Part shown: piece after piece, positions 1 to 9,024 of the stretch | How the letters are laid out: each line of letters starts with the position of its first letter | Position numbering within the stretch: position 1 is the stretch's first letter | Origin: Eukaryota sp. TZLM1-RC | Taxonomy: Eukaryota > Metamonada: BaSk clade | NCBI GenBank assembly: GCA_040285825.1 | Contig: JAUPSS010000012.1 | Location: 62,001-126,000, forward strand | Length of the DNA stretch: 64,000 bases | Direction: 5' to 3' | Made by a program: the position numbers and the translations under genes | The notes under the pieces: generated by a model | Told to the model about the DNA's origin: nothing | The model's input: only the letters and a program-made list of their open reading frames with translations | Database searches by the model: none

Positions 1-703
1 AATCACACCCTAATAGAATACAAAGATCGATGAACTGGTCCATAGAGAAGTCTAAATCATGTAGCAAATCATCTAAATGAAACTCTCTTACGGGGATTTT
101 CTTCTGATCTGCCTGGGGGAGAAATCTCAACAAAATAGGGGTTCCAAACGTTAGGGCATCCATATCTTCAGTAGCAGTGGCCCAAACTAACCCTTGTTTG
201 GCAAGAGCAGCACATTCAGCTTCGGCTTCTGAAGGAGCAGTTATATGAGGAACCCCCATTAGGGTCAAAAGTTGCTTGACTTCTTCTGAATGCTGACGTG
301 TAACTCTAACAGTTCTTCGTTCATATTTTTCAACGTCTTCAGTAGTACCAACTTCTTTAGCTTCTTCCTTCTTGGAAGTAGCGTCTTCGCGAGCCTCACG
401 ACGACGAGAGAGTTCAGTGGATTTGAGCTCAGGAGGAGCTCCATCAAATACAAACAAGGGTTTCATTCCCAATTCTAAGAGTCTAGTTGTTCGGGAAAGG
501 AAACCTTGAATATGGGAAGTATCTTCCCCAACAGCATTAGTGAGAACGCCTTGACCAGCTGTTCTAATGGCCACGAGGAATTGATAAAGATAGGTGCTTG
601 CATCGATTGCTATTTTACGTCCAAAATATGATTTGACATCTTGTTCACGAACTGATCCAGGGGCATTGTCGTCAATAACCTTTGTGAGTCCTTGAATTCC
701 CAT
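1..703 (-). CDS. FEN1: Flap endonuclase 1 (FEN1), 3' end outside window
   Basis: Structure-specific 5' flap nuclease of Okazaki-fragment maturation and long-patch base excision repair, acting in the nucleus with PCNA. The reading frame opens with MGIQGLTKVIDDNAPGSV, the canonical FEN1 start whose N-terminal Gly enters the active site. It continues through IAIDAS (Asp34), the segment FVFDGAPP (second metal-binding Asp), an EAEAECAAL segment carrying the two catalytic glutamates, and TEDMDALTFG with the third metal-site aspartates. 234 codons are visible and the gene runs off the left edge just after LCILLGCD, so the H3TH region and the C-terminal PCNA-interacting tail are not seen. No intron is visible. 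Start chosen at the ATG at 703 because it gives the exact family N-terminus. Very sure. Confidence 0.96.
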   Translation of the reverse strand, partial: MGIQGLTKVIDDNAPGSVREQDVKSYFGRKIAIDASTYLYQFLVAIRTAGQGVLTNAVGEDTSHIQGFLSRTTRLLELGMKPLFVFDGAPPELKSTELSRRREAREDATSKKEEAKEVGTTEDVEKYERRTVRVTRQHSEEVKQLLTLMGVPHITAPSEAEAECAALAKQGLVWATATEDMDALTFGTPILLRFLPQADQKKIPVREFHLDDLLHDLDFSMDQFIDLCILLGCD

Positions 704-1442
704 AGCTGATTGATGAAAGAAAAGGTGGAAGGGGTGGTATTATGCTTGACAACTTAAGATTCAATCATTCTTCACATCAGTGTTTGAAATTTGAACCACC
801 AGGAACTTTGAGCCTGGGAGACATCCAATTGAGGATTCTTTACGTACATCTTCAATGTTGCTAGTGTAACAAATTCCTTCCATCACCATATCTTTATTGA
901 ACCAATTATTTTGTTAAATATGTTGAACTATTATTCGTCAACACATATAGCCATTTGCGAGTTTCAGACTAAACAAGGGTTTATGGAGAAAGAGTTAAGA
1001 GATGGACGTGAATTTCATCTCTCTCTGCTACTTACTTACTTACCACGTTTGGGGTTTTTATCACACAAAGAAACCTTACCAGCAATATTTGTCGAGAAGG
1101 AGCGAATGCCTTCAAACGCAAACATGGTGAAAACCTCAAAATCTTGACATTTAGTGGATTCCCTTGTTTAATCAAAAATAATAATAGACTGTTCTTTCTG
1201 TAAGAACAAAATTGTACTAATTAATAAAGCAATTTGGAATAAATCAGAGTTAATTAAATCATCCGGTGTTAATTGAAAAAATGAATCAAAATTGGGCAAA
1301 AAAGTAGTCGATGGAGAGAAACAATATGTGTATCAGTCAATTCCACATAGGACCAGCTTCATATCATGTGACATCGCTGGGGTACAAAACCACAACATCA
1401 AGGGGTAAAACTTGATTGCAATTGTTGATGATGCTACTACTT
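704..1442. other. Intergenic, with a possible integrase-core trace
   Basis: No supportable host gene. Around 1325-1440 on the plus strand one frame reads roughly HRTSFISCDIAGVQN, a stop, then NLIAIVDDATT. This resembles the start of a retroviral-type integrase core (D...G...IVDDAT). It is broken by a stop and then cut by the LTR element that begins at 1443. This is a weak resemblance, noted only as a trace of an older mobile element. Confidence 0.3.
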
Positions 1443-1582
1443 TGATGCCGTTAGGCAGATGAACACACGAAGGAGAGAGAGAAATCTGTTGTTTATTAAT
1501 AAAACTGATTCATAAATGAGTATCACGTCATCAGTCGAAATACAAAGAAACCTACTAATTCAATTTGAGTTCAACAACAACA
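1443..1582 (-). repeat. 3' LTR of the gag-only element
   Basis: Second copy of the 140-bp LTR, 963 bp from the first, with the same TG...CA ends. Outside it lies ACTT at 1439-1442, the other half of the target duplication. Confidence 0.9.
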
Positions 1583-1623
1583 CTACTTTTTCCCACTTTT
1601 CTGAGGACAAATACAGAACTGGC

Positions 1624-2379
1624 TCAATAGAGGGAAGATATGGGGTTTGTTAAACTCTTTGGTGCATCGTTTGTGTGACACAAATAATTTACCTCATGTT
1701 TGATTTTAGATGGACAATCGCGGGAGATGTGTCCAGGCTTGTGGCACTTGAAGCACGATTGATTTTTTAAATCCTGAGAGCGCCAAGAGGACCTCGTTTT
1801 AGTGCCAGCCGTACGTTCCACATCATTCACTGAGGTTTTGAAACCACGAGTCCATGAAGCAACCCTAGAGCAGTCCAACAGCTCATCAGTAGTGGTTTCG
1901 ACAAGAGAGTGAAGATCTGGGAATACATCATCTCGAATTCTCGCTAGTAGAGAACGTTGAAGACCTACGGGAAGAATTCCTCTGGCAAATCGATTCAGAA
2001 AAGCTGTGTCTGGTAACTTCAGTCCGGAAGCCCTACTCTTTACCTGGAGGAAACGTCGCAGGTAACAGGACATACGTTCTCGGACGTCACCAATACGGAC
2101 ATCAAGCTTCAGTTCTGACATAGCCAGACTAAAATCTTCGTACGTGGCGAACGATACGACAGATTGAAGATGTCTAAGAAGAACATCGTCACTGGAAGAG
2201 ACGTCGGATTTCTGGAGAGATAGGGACTCTAACAGAAAAGAATCGACCAAGAGTCTTGCTGGAACAAGCTCTTTCTTAGAAGTCACAGAAGAATAGATCT
2301 TCCACTCTTGTAGGAACAAGAGAACACTTTCAACTTTCATGGAAGAAAGAGACGGGAGGTTGACAGAAGGAACAGTCAT
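1624..2379 (-). CDS. Gag-like protein with CCHC zinc knuckle
   Basis: 251-residue protein and the only coding capacity of the LTR element around it. Residues about 10-190 look like a helical capsid-type Gag domain (for example TWPxR-like turns such as EWKIYSSVTSKKELVPARLL and a region ending GILPVGLQRSLLARI). Near residues 208-225 sits CFKCHKPGHISRDCPSK, a perfect CX2CX4HX4C nucleocapsid knuckle that in Gag proteins binds packaged RNA. The ATG at 2379 lies 26 bp inside the 5' LTR, so the leader is very short. The protein ends about 40 bp before the 3' LTR. The frame is intact with no stops, consistent with a young element. Gag assignment rests on the knuckle plus the LTR context; the capsid part is inferred. 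Confidence 0.82.
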   Translation of the reverse strand: MTVPSVNLPSLSSMKVESVLLFLQEWKIYSSVTSKKELVPARLLVDSFLLESLSLQKSDVSSSDDVLLRHLQSVVSFATYEDFSLAMSELKLDVRIGDVRERMSCYLRRFLQVKSRASGLKLPDTAFLNRFARGILPVGLQRSLLARIRDDVFPDLHSLVETTTDELLDCSRVASWTRGFKTSVNDVERTAGTKTRSSWRSQDLKNQSCFKCHKPGHISRDCPSKIKHEVNYLCHTNDAPKSLTNPISSLY

Positions 2380-2405
2380 CTGAAATAAGAAGGGCCAATA
2401 ATTAT

Positions 2406-2545
2406 TGATGCCGTTAGGCAGATGAACACACGAAGGAGAGAGAGAAATCTGTTGTTTATTAATAAAACTGATTCATAAATGAGTATCACGTCATCAGTCG
2501 AAATACAAAGAAACCTACTAATTCAATTTGAGTTCAACAACAACA
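2406..2545 (-). repeat. 5' LTR of the gag-only element
   Basis: 140-bp long terminal repeat. In element orientation it starts TGTTGTTGTTGAACTC and ends GGCATCA. It appears identical to the copy at 1443-1582. Immediately outside is the duplicated target ACTT (2546-2549). Confidence 0.9.
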
Positions 2546-2549
2546 ACTT

Positions 2550-2907
2550 GAATTGATAACAACTTTTAAATCCTCCCAATTTTCACTTAAACCTTTATTA
2601 ATCTTGATGGTAAGGTTGTTTATCGCACCTGAGTAAACCCGAATAAATGCTTTGATCATCAATTCCCTTTTCTAATAAATGTTTGGAAATTTCTCCAATT
2701 TTGTCCCTTGAACAATTCTTTTTATTACATCCCCCTACCATTCTTCTGTTCTTTAATTGAAAGAATTGGCTAAAGCAACATTTAATAGTAAATTAATTGG
2801 AATAGTTGGTAATTCTGGAACTAATTCAAATGAATAATTATCAATAACCTTGCTTAATAACAAAGAATTAAAATGTGATCAATTCGATCAATCGCTATAT
2901 CATTCAA
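2550..2907. other. Spacer between LTR element and kinase-LRR gene
   Basis: Low-complexity AT-rich DNA without a supportable ORF. The frame of the downstream gene is open upstream of its first ATG only back to about 2875, with no ATG. A short upstream exon cannot be excluded but none is visible. Confidence 0.4.
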
Positions 2908-5900
2908 ATGTATATGCATTACAACAACAAAAGCCTCATATCAGCGCTATGTTCTTCCATAGCCAATGTTCCCTTGAATCTCGCAGAATGGAACTACCAA
3001 CTGTTCATCGATAAGGTGTCTCCTTCCATTCTCACTACCGCTGACCTTATCCATAAACATTCTGTCATCCTGAAGCCCTTGGGCGATGCCATACAGGAAG
3101 TATTCTTTGTCCTTAGGCGAGTCAAATTCAATCATCTCCAATCTGCTGTAATTGTTGCCCGTCTTCTCCATCTTACCAAAGTCATCTTTTCTCCTTTTGA
3201 AAAAATTCCCAATCTCTCCAGCTCTGTTGCCATTTTCGATACCATTGATAGCTTCCTCGTCCTTACCAACAGAATGACAACATACATAAGCCAGTACAAT
3301 GACTCGAAGTGGTACGAGAAAATGTTTTGTCCAGATGGATTCAAGAGAGAATTTGAACAAATCAATAAACTTTTGGAGAACTTTTCTTCTGAACACAATC
3401 TGAAGTTTTCAGTTCTTCCATCCACCAGTATAGAAGGTTTTGTTGCTCATGATGAAGAAGCTTTCAACTCTGCATTAATTACTTATAACCAGTCGTTTCT
3501 GGACCGAATGAGTGATCAATATTCGTACTTGTCGAAGCAACTGGACTCTGTAAAGGATAGTTCACTCAAGGAAGAACTTGAAACACAGATGATGTCATGT
3601 TTGAAAAACAAGAAAGAAAAGGAAAATGAGATGGTCCAGTTGGAGGACAGTTGCGTAAGCCTTGAAATTACATTAAATGATGATGACATTGATCTTGATT
3701 GGACCTCCAAAGTTTATTACGACCAAGCAGAGGTCGTTTATGGTCAACATGGATTAGCCAACATTGCAATTAAGTTTTACAAAGATGATGATTACATTTC
3801 TGCTGAACTTGATGATGAATATCGTATTTTACAATCTCTTCCAAGTGTTCCTTCTGTTCCATCAGTATATGGAATTGCTCAAGTCTATGAAGGAGTGAAA
3901 TCAAGAATGGGGCTGGTTATGGAAAGACTTTCAAGCTTTACATTGAAAGATCAAGTGGAACAAATACAAAATGACGATCAAAATGACGATCAAAAACTTG
4001 AGGTTTTGATTACGTTGGCAAAAACTCTCGCCAAGTGTCATGAATGTCATTTTCTTCACGGGGACCTAAAGCCTTATAACATCTTGTTTAGAGACAAAGT
4101 TCCTGTTTTAATTGGCTGGGGTAATGGTAAAAATACTTCATCTAAGCAAGTGTCAGGGGAAAGAACTTACAGTGATAAAATCGATGTATTTGCCTTTGGA
4201 TTAATTATGGTATTTGTCTTTACTGGTCAAAGTATTCTGCAAGATTTAGATGAGGGAAACCATCAACATCAAATCATTATAGATAAGCTAACATCTGGTA
4301 ACATTCCTTCTATTCCTCCACATCAAGGTTTACCTCTCAGTTTGTATCCTTTGCTCTCTCATTGTTTAGAGTTTGAGATTGCCCAAAGACCAAGTATGTC
4401 AGAGGTCTGGACAGTTCTGACTGCTTACAAGAAGAAAACACGTGTTGTGGATTGTTTAACTTATGACAATATGCCACTTTGTCGTTATGCTTTTGCTTTG
4501 CTTGATACAGAATATGTTACTAGTTCTGAGGCAAAAGCCCGTGAGGAATTGTACCAAAACTTATTAGATTTGCTTTCTCAGTGCTATGATAAAGAACTTG
4601 GAACAAATTGCTCTGTAATTTTGGATTTAATCGAACAAACCGATACTTTTCCAGCTGATTTAATTCAAAAAAGAAGCCACTACAACGCTCTTTTCATTCA
4701 ACGGACAAGTGCTTTTGACGGCGTTCTTGCTTCCATTGTGGATGTACCTAGTCCTTCTACTGTTCTACCTGGGACAACTGACTCCCATAGTCTGGAAAGA
4801 ACAGTCAAAGAGCATGATGATTTAAAAAGACGGGCAACTTCCAAGGAAGAAATTTTCAATGATATTAAATCTATTGTAGAATGGGACAACTTAAATCAGG
4901 TTGTGATAAAGAGCCTCGAGGATTTAGTTAAAGGCAACATTACAGCTTTGGACCTCAATTTTAAACGCATTGGTAATGAAGGAGTCTCTGCAGTGGCTCG
5001 TGCCCTTGACTACAATCATACAGCATCTAGTTTGTATCTTAGGTGCAACAATATTGGTAAGGGTGCAGCTTGTGCACTAGCACGGGCTCTTGAAACTAAT
5101 CAAACACTGATCAATTTGGATCTTCAAGGTAACAATATTGGTGATGAAGGAGCTTGTGCACTTGCTCGTGCTCTAGAATCTAATGCAACGCTTTCCACTT
5201 TGAACCTATGGTCCAACAACATTGGTAAGGAAGGTGCTTCTGCAGTTGCTCGTGCTCTAGAATCTAATGCAACACTCGCCAGTCTGAATCTTTCTAATAA
5301 CAACATTGGTAGAGAAGGAGCTTGTGCACTTGCTCGTGCTGTAGAATCTAATGCAACGCTTTCCACTTTGAACCTATGGTCCAACAATATTGGTAAGGAA
5401 GGTGCTTCTGCAGTTGCTCGTGCTCTAGAATCTAATGCAACACTCGCCAGTCTGAATCTTTCTAATAACAACATTGGTAGAGAAGGAGCTTGTGCACTTG
5501 CTCGTGCTCTAGAATCTAATGCAACGCTTTCCACTTTGAACCTATGGTCCAACAATATTGGTAAGGAAGGTGCTTCTGCAGTTGCTCGTGCTCTAGAATC
5601 TAATGCAACACTCGCCAGTCTGAATCTTGGAATCAATAATATTGGTAGTGGTGGAGCTTGTGCACTTGCTCATGCTCTTGAATATAACCAGGCACTTTCT
5701 AGTTTGGATCTTGGCTGTAACATGATTGGTAATGAAGGAGCTTGTGCACTGGCTCATGCCCTTCAATCCAATCAAGCACTTTCTAGTTTGGATCTAAGTT
5801 CGAACCACATTGGTAAAGAAGGTGCGTTTGCACTAGGCAGTGCTCTCGATTCTGAAGAAACACATTTTAGTTTAATTCTTGTGAATAATAACATTGGATT

Positions 5901-5967
5901 CATTTCCAAGATGAAGCTTAAAAAAATTGCATTCAAGCGATCTTTTCTCAAAATTTCCTGTTTTTAA
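2908..5967 (+). CDS. Helical domain + degenerate kinase + leucine-rich repeats
   Basis: 1019-residue protein. Residues about 1-150 form a helical N-terminal region ending FKREFEQINKLLENFSSEHN, resembling the four-helix domains in front of MLKL-type and plant RPW8/CC kinases (inference). A kinase-like domain follows at about 265-520: the VAIK-type lysine is K289 in ANIAIKF and the catalytic loop is HGDLKPYNIL (D386). The DFG triplet is replaced by GWG (403-405), so the Mg-binding Asp is lost, as in pseudokinases. From about residue 660 to 1000 there are ribonuclease-inhibitor-type LRRs of 28 residues (AxALExNxTLxxLNLxxNNIGxEGA). The layout recalls intracellular immune or cell-death receptors, but function is unproven. 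Start set at the first ATG of the frame; two ATGs lie close together (2908, 2914). Intact, no introns seen. Confidence 0.85.
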   Translation: MYMHYNNKSLISALCSSIANVPLNLAEWNYQLFIDKVSPSILTTADLIHKHSVILKPLGDAIQEVFFVLRRVKFNHLQSAVIVARLLHLTKVIFSPFEKIPNLSSSVAIFDTIDSFLVLTNRMTTYISQYNDSKWYEKMFCPDGFKREFEQINKLLENFSSEHNLKFSVLPSTSIEGFVAHDEEAFNSALITYNQSFLDRMSDQYSYLSKQLDSVKDSSLKEELETQMMSCLKNKKEKENEMVQLEDSCVSLEITLNDDDIDLDWTSKVYYDQAEVVYGQHGLANIAIKFYKDDDYISAELDDEYRILQSLPSVPSVPSVYGIAQVYEGVKSRMGLVMERLSSFTLKDQVEQIQNDDQNDDQKLEVLITLAKTLAKCHECHFLHGDLKPYNILFRDKVPVLIGWGNGKNTSSKQVSGERTYSDKIDVFAFGLIMVFVFTGQSILQDLDEGNHQHQIIIDKLTSGNIPSIPPHQGLPLSLYPLLSHCLEFEIAQRPSMSEVWTVLTAYKKKTRVVDCLTYDNMPLCRYAFALLDTEYVTSSEAKAREELYQNLLDLLSQCYDKELGTNCSVILDLIEQTDTFPADLIQKRSHYNALFIQRTSAFDGVLASIVDVPSPSTVLPGTTDSHSLERTVKEHDDLKRRATSKEEIFNDIKSIVEWDNLNQVVIKSLEDLVKGNITALDLNFKRIGNEGVSAVARALDYNHTASSLYLRCNNIGKGAACALARALETNQTLINLDLQGNNIGDEGACALARALESNATLSTLNLWSNNIGKEGASAVARALESNATLASLNLSNNNIGREGACALARAVESNATLSTLNLWSNNIGKEGASAVARALESNATLASLNLSNNNIGREGACALARALESNATLSTLNLWSNNIGKEGASAVARALESNATLASLNLGINNIGSGGACALAHALEYNQALSSLDLGCNMIGNEGACALAHALQSNQALSSLDLSSNHIGKEGAFALGSALDSEETHFSLILVNNNIGFISKMKLKKIAFKRSFLKISCF
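5146..5649 (+). repeat. Three near-identical 168-bp units inside the LRR region
   Basis: Within the LRR coding region a 168-bp block (two LRRs, 56 residues) occurs three times in tandem, starting near 5146, 5314 and 5482. Only a few base differences are visible (for example GCTGTAGAA versus GCTCTAGAA). Neighbouring LRRs before and after are clearly more diverged. Confidence 0.9.
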
Positions 5968-6093
5968 AACCACTTCAAACTAAATTGTATTGTAGTTATT
6001 CTAATTGTAGACCATGAGAGATGGTACTCCATTATACTGACACGCTCTAATTAACATGGTGTAATAAACATTCTTTTTACTTTTTCAATTTTA

Positions 6094-6273
6094 ATGCCAC
6101 CATCCGCCCACAAACAGTTTACTGATGCAGAAAAGCTCGACATTGTCAAGGAAGCTTGTCAAGGTTGCAACGAGGCACAGAATCCAAAGATCTTCCATAG
6201 GCCTTTAGAGAAAGCAATAACTACAATTCCAATTGTACCTAACCCCATTTTTTCAGTGGACAAGACATGTTGA
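6094..6273 (+). pseudogene. Short ORF with transposase-like HTH start
   Basis: 59-codon ORF beginning MPPSAHKQFTDAEKLDIVKE. The phrase FTDAEKLDIVKEACQ resembles the first helix-turn-helix of Tc1/mariner or CENP-B-type transposases. The frame stops after 59 residues and no catalytic DDE region follows, so at best it is a 5' fragment. It lies in a stretch of decayed mobile DNA. Chance similarity is possible. Confidence 0.3.
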
Positions 6274-6441
6274 ATTTTGCAATCTTGAATATAACTGAAA
6301 TTGAAGTTAATATCAGTACAATATTTCAAACCTACCTACAGAAATTAATGAGAAGACACAACTTAGGCTTGATATGACATACGCAGCTTTGATTTGATCT
6401 ATAGAGAGTCCAGAAAGACCTGCAGACTTTCCATGTGGTCT

Positions 6442-7275
6442 TTATTTGATTTCTGAAAAAACTTTTGATGCCATCAATGGTTGGCTTTCCCAATAATCTC
6501 CATAATAATTTTGTTCTATCATTGGGTCTTCAAATGGATGTAGGATCTTGAGTTTATCTACAGTTTCTTCGTTATTGGTAGCTTTGACTATTGGATTTAA
6601 AGTAGACAAAGCACTAAACCACTTGTTATCAAAGCATTTATCTTCAAAAATTTTGCTCAGTTGACACTTTTTTTGGTGCATTATTCAATAAATCTACATG
6701 ATTTTCAACAAAATTTTGTTCAAAAGGAGCGCAACAGAAACCAAAGAGTTCCCAGAGAATTTTGATAGCATGTATTCCTTTACATAATGGATCCAAAAAG
6801 CTTTTAAAAACAACAGCAAATTCATTGCATTTTGAGGGATGTATTTCCTGAGGTATTTTTATTGGAGGGTGGTAAAAATCTCATTTCAAGCATCGATCTG
6901 CAGTTTTACCTTTTGTATTTTTTCCGAAAAAAACACCACAATTGCTGCAACTTTTATGCAGGAAACAATGGTTTGCTGGTCTTACAACAATTTTTGGAGA
7001 ATTATTGATTGATATTTCTTCAAATTCAATTCTTCTAGTAAATTTTTTCTTGCAGTTATTTTCCAAAATTTGAAACGTCATTTTTTACTTTGGAACGTGT
7101 TCGAACATTATGTTCCCCTTCTTGGCAGTGAGAATATTTGTGAGATCGTTTCTTCATCCTTGAACAATCTTGATTCTCAACAAGATTTCCACAAATTATT
7201 TGATCGAAAATTTTTGGTCCAAAATTGAAGAGGGAAAAAATGGGGAGGAAAGGTGGAAGGGACATCATCAGCAAC
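6442..7275 (-). pseudogene. Decayed ORF cluster, unrecognised
   Basis: Three consecutive minus-strand reading frames (7056-7274, 6881-7081, 6442-6681) look like pieces of one protein split by frameshifts. The middle piece contains HCFLHKSCSNCGVFF, a cysteine/histidine-rich segment like a zinc ribbon. The upstream piece has DCSRMKKRSHKYSHCQ. I do not recognise the family. The surroundings (LTR relic, LINE relic) suggest a dead transposon protein. The stretch 5968-6441 outside the short HTH ORF shows nothing else. Confidence 0.35.
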
Positions 7276-7392
7276 TCGTGTTCATTAAAACGTCAATGGA
7301 ATCAATATTTCTATCAATATATTGTAAACTATCTGAAAAGGTTATTTAAAGAGTAGATGAACCGGTATAATTAGAGAGAGAAAAGGTTAATA

Positions 7393-7996
7393 TGTTGGCG
7401 CCCTAAGGCTTATATAATATGAATAGAAAATAAATCAGACTTTTCTTTCCTACAATAGACTTTAGGCAACAATAATTATTGGCCATTTTAAAGTCAAAAG
7501 GTATACCATAACTTCAGCATTAGTAAACATCTTCAGACACTTTACAGCATGTCAGACATCTCCCAACCAGATATCTCTGACTCTAATCCACCACTTAATA
7601 TGCAGCAGGTATGACAAGTATGAAAGGCAACAGCAGCAACAGCAGCAACATCAATTGTTTCTATTCCAAATTGTTGAGGATTCAAAAATTTAGAAGCTTT
7701 GTCTTTGACACGATCGAAGACAATAGTTGGTAACAAACGAGAAAAAGATTCAGCAACGACAATTGGGCTTATACCATCAGTTTCTTTTGGATTTTGATAC
7801 CACCTTCAATAGTCCTCCTAAACCTGTCCAGGCTTTCTTATGTTTAAATCCTGAATCTCGTAAAGACTCTACACCTGCTTCATCCCGTCAATTGAACGAT
7901 CAGTTTTTTGCTGTTAATGGCCCTCCTCCAGAACCTGCTAGTCCAAAGCGTATCAATAAAATTATCTGGTCAATAATGACTTATGAAATCAACTAA
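7393..7996 (+). mobile_element. LTR-like end with gag-like relic
   Basis: A 79-bp stretch (7393-7471) starts TGTTGGCGCC, contains a TATATAAT box, and ends GGCAACA, the form of a short LTR. It is followed at once by ATAATTATTGGCC, the same 13 bases that follow the 5' LTR of the gag-only element. Downstream, an ATG at 7549 opens MSDISQPDISDSN. It leads through stops and frame changes into a Q-rich stretch and then a 90-codon open frame ending at 7996 (proline-rich, PPPEPASPKR). I read this as the 5' LTR, primer-binding region and broken gag of a related element. No matching 3' LTR was seen. Confidence 0.45.
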
Positions 7997-8044
7997 AATT
8001 ATGTATGGCTGAACGCTTGGAAGATTTCTGGGACTTTGGGCCTT

Positions 8045-8976
8045 TAAATTTTTTTTGATGCATTTTAATTTTTATTCCAATAAAAAACAAACTATACGAC
8101 AAGGTTAAAATTCTATGTCTTCATAACCCAAATCAGCCAAGAAGAATTGATTGGAGGTTTTTCTTTCATAAACGCGTCCAAGAGATAACAAAGCTGAACA
8201 TAATAAGGGAACAACACCTTTGAAAATAGAAAATACAATTCTGTTTTACCAAAAACTCTTCCAGTACGTTGTTTCACAATTTCAACAAAATCATCCAGAA
8301 AAGACAAAGCAAGAGGTTCAAGCGTGCCATGAAGGGAAACTGCAAATGGACAAAGGACATAATGAGTATGCGATTCTGCATTCAAGGATAACAATTTTGC
8401 TTTGTATTTGTCAATTTTGGCTTTTTCGGAAACAGTTAAGGGGTCCCTATATTTTAATTGAGCCATTGGAATAAAAGAATCATTACAGACATCAGTGGAT
8501 GTTACATCTGTAATAATGGTAATACCTTCAAGACCTTCAAGCATTAAATGACCTCTGTTACGACCAAACGAATTCAAAGTATCTTCATCAACCAAACGGG
8601 AAAGTAATGGTCCTAAATAGGAAACAATTCTATGTGATTTTGACATACAATAGAGTTGATCTCTTGCCGCATCATGAACTTTTGATCGGAAAGTAATAAA
8701 ATGTTTACAATTGAATAAATGATTTGGAGAAATTTTTGATCAACACTTACAAACCAAATTATGAGGCACGTTATCAGGCCAAATAAAACAACGAAGTCGC
8801 ATTGTACAAGAAAATTCGGTATCATTCAAAATAAGACCATAAATTTGAGGAATCTGAGTAATTGAACACGAAGAGGTACTGCTGTGGGCATCTAACAGAA
8901 AATTTGCGAAAGCGGGATTATCTTTTTTGGACGAGCCAAGACGAACATTAAAATTCAAGCCTTCAAAAATACACAT
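8045..8976 (-). mobile_element. 5'-truncated LINE fragment (zinc knuckle + endonuclease-like end)
   Basis: Three overlapping minus-strand frames (8740-8976, 8613-8825, 8113-8646) spell the C-terminal third of the same LINE family as 50088-52080. They include NPAFANFLLDAHSS, then QIPQIYGLILND, then MRLRCFIWPDNVPHNLVCKC (zinc-knuckle start), then the segment ending FVEIVKQRTGRVFGKTELYF. The frame changes between pieces show decay. The 5' end is missing, as expected for incomplete target-primed reverse transcription. Confidence 0.75.
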
Positions 8977-9024
8977 TTGACTTCTTTATAAGAAAACAGA
9001 AAAGATTCAGCTCCATTATCAACA

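Larger units (their letters stand above)
1443..2545 (-). mobile_element. Miniature gag-only LTR retrotransposon, complete
   Basis: A 1.1-kb element bounded by two 140-bp direct repeats that look identical base for base. The repeats begin TG and end CA on either strand. It is flanked on both sides by the 4-bp target duplication ACTT (1439-1442 and 2546-2549). The only ORF inside, on the minus strand, is a gag with a CCHC knuckle; there is no room for protease, RT or integrase. This matches the plan of non-autonomous LTR elements that keep gag (TR-GAG/TRIM-like, described in plants), which rely on enzymes from a partner element. Identical LTRs imply a recent insertion. On the minus strand the sequence next to the 5' LTR begins ATAATTATTGGCC, which recurs at the LTR-like junction near 7472. 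Confidence 0.88.

Noticed and set aside
911-1147. 78-codon plus-strand ORF
   Set aside because: It begins at a non-ATG codon in AT-rich DNA, with no family features.
1325-1440. Integrase gene
   Set aside because: Only about 35 residues resemble an integrase core, with an internal stop; recorded as a trace only.
5124-5636. 170-codon minus-strand ORF with perfect internal repeats
   Set aside because: Its repeats are just the antisense reading of the LRR units.
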